Shown one piece after another: positions 62,726 to 64,000 of a DNA stretch of 64,000 nt. The DNA lies in contig VNWV01000004.1 in NCBI GenBank assembly GCA_009801085.1, positions 3,100,001 to 3,164,000 of the forward strand, given 5' to 3'. Positions within the stretch are counted from its first letter, which is position 1; every line of letters begins with the position of its first letter. Made by a program: the position numbers and the translations under genes. Source of the stretch: Lasiodiplodia sp. COLG20 (Eukaryota; Ascomycota; Dothideomycetes; Botryosphaeriales; Botryosphaeriaceae). The notes below the pieces were generated by a model, which was not told the DNA's origin, searched no databases, and saw only the letters and a list, made by a program, of their open reading frames with translations.

Positions 62726-63318
62726 ATGAGATCCTCGGCGCTGCTCGCCCTTTTAATTGCTGGAGCAGCAACTGCCCAAACCACGAACGACACGGCTTCC
62801 TACCTCACCGCCACAGCCATCGTCACAGATGCCGCAACCAATGCCTCCGCGCTCCAATGCTGGCAATTCACCACGCCGCTCGAGGTCCCCACCACGCCGG
62901 GCACCGCGGGCGCGCTGAACTTCCCGTTCAATCTGTCCACAGCAGCCGAATACACCGTGATCCCGCCACGCTTCGACGGCGGCCTGCACAACGCGCCGCA
63001 GAACCAGTTGCGTAGTCCCAGAACTGCAAGAAAAGGGCCAAACTGACTGCAAGGAAAAACAGATTCGTTGCCTTCATCTCCGGCCTCGCGCACGTCACGC
63101 TGCCCCACTCATCAGACGAGGCGTGGGTCGTTGGGGGCGGGAACGGGCTCATCATTGCCGTAGACACCGTCGGCTCCGGCCACTACACGAACTACCCGAC
63201 CGATGAGACTACCATAGCGTTGGAGCTTCCTTTTGAGAACGGAGTGCCACCGCCGTACGAGGTCAAGTCGCAGGGCCCGTGTGATAACCGGAGTGGGTCT
63301 CAATTGGTCGAGGGTTAA
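62726..63318 (+). CDS. Small secreted protein with a beta-barrel-like body, 178 aa
   Basis: Exon 1 is 62726-63006 and exon 2 is 63063-63318, joined over a 56-nt intron (GTTGCG donor, GACTGC, AACAG). MRSSALLALLIAGAATAQ is a signal peptide. The mature protein has ALQCWQFTTPLEVPTTPG, FISGLAHVTLPHSSDEAWVV, GGGNGLIIAVDTVGSGHYTN and YPTDETTIALELPF, a strand pattern and SGLAHVTLP motif that I associate with a family of fungal small secreted, cupin-like proteins. Two Cys remain in the mature chain, one near each end (LQCW, QGPCDN), likely bonded. The role is unknown; such proteins are common in plant-associated ascomycetes. It has no GPI signal. Confidence 0.82.
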
Positions 63319-64000
63319 GTGTTTTTATGGGGATGGATGGAAAAGGCAGGGGGAGAGAGTGCGTGTTATGCCGAAGCAGATTTGGGGGCCACTATAGAGA
63401 ATGGAAAAGAGATGGCTCATTGTTTCATCCGTGAGAACTATACGCTTTCGCAAGCTTCCAACAATGAACCTCATATTGTTACCGCGCTACTCACGAAAGG
63501 TTCACGGTACCTGCTCATGAAAGAAAATAGTGGTCGCGAAATCATAACACAAAGTCTCGGTGAGAAGCTGACGTTGATCTTCAGCTAGGACCAAGTAGAC
63601 CATTCCGAGAGCCGACGAGTTGGACTAGGGGAGAAGCCTGACAACATCAGCCAGAGCCTTAAGGGCATAGGCCTACGGTATATATCTTAGAAATGTCCAG
63701 CAATTTCTAGGGGAATGATTTCTTTAATGGCCACATGCGACGACACATGGGCCCTGCGAGTTCGGGATGCACTTTCTACGATGTCTGATCCTCGGAACAT
63801 CTCAACGGTTCATTGTGTATCGGGGGTAGGTGAGTCCATACACTGCTTATTCATCTATCGGCTAATTCATGTTATGCTACACGTCATTTTGTGTACCTTG
63901 ATGTCTTGAATCATTTGCTAAAGTAGTTGTTGTTCGCGGCGCAGGCTAAATACCCAGCCTTCTCTCCAGTTCTCGCTATGCCTCTTAACCTTCTCCTGCA
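63319..64000. other. Terminal intergenic region, possible gene start at the edge
   Basis: No supported frame. An ATG at 63978 after a CT-rich stretch (MPLNLLL) could begin the next gene, cut by the window end; this is too short to judge. Confidence 0.3.

Noticed and set aside
54500..63318. Close paralogy between the GPI-anchored protein and the terminal small secreted protein
   Set aside because: Both have signal peptides and similar promoters, but the Cys spacing and strand motifs do not match.

Overview
This is a filamentous ascomycete (Pezizomycotina) nuclear contig, most likely a plant-associated Dothideomycete. The evidence is dense genes on both strands, introns of about 46-90 nt with GTRNGY donors and CTAAC/CTGAC-type branch points, a HET-domain gene, a DUF6594-type gene, a fungal caspase-like gene, and a secretome of plant-wall enzymes plus a small cysteine-rich protein. 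The genus cannot be fixed from sequence alone. No tRNA, rRNA, CRISPR array or intact transposon was seen.

Layout. 0-9 kb: a partial coiled-coil gene, an uncharacterised spliced gene, a decayed gene ending inside a short inverted-repeat element, a sulfotransferase-like P-loop protein, coatomer epsilon-COP and the ER SNARE USE1. 9-18.3 kb: a 3.4-kb divergent intergenic region, a C2H2 transcription factor, a glutathione peroxidase with a possible mitochondrial leader, and a PP2A activator (PTPA). 18.3-28.2 kb: a multi-exon membrane protein, a GNAT acetyltransferase, a long decayed locus carrying 24-nt tandem repeats, and an unknown probably nuclear protein. 29-43.2 kb: a GDSL/CE16-type esterase and a GH105 unsaturated rhamnogalacturonyl hydrolase, two low-complexity genes, NAD kinase, a CsbD/Hmp1-like protein and a type II NADH dehydrogenase.

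43.7-61.4 kb is rich in fungal-specific genes: a C-terminally anchored unknown protein, a membrane-anchored trypsin-like protease with an apparent frameshift, a membrane-anchored caspase-like protein, a small SH3/KOW-like protein, a three-TM DUF6594 protein, then a secreted block (SMP-30 lactonase-like, a 10-cysteine micro-protein in three exons, a GPI-anchored protein) and a HET-domain protein. The mix of HET, caspase-like and trypsin-like genes resembles the parts list of fungal allorecognition and regulated cell death; this is inference from domain content. The window ends with sulfiredoxin and another small secreted protein.

How the genes might work together: USE1 and epsilon-COP both serve Golgi-ER retrograde traffic; glutathione peroxidase, sulfiredoxin and NAD kinase all bear on peroxide defence and NADPH supply; the CE16-like esterase and GH105 could cooperate in pectin breakdown. 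These genes lie on mixed strands at ordinary spacing, so no operon-like unit is claimed. Intron positions were placed by reading-frame continuity and splice-site consensus and are predictions.
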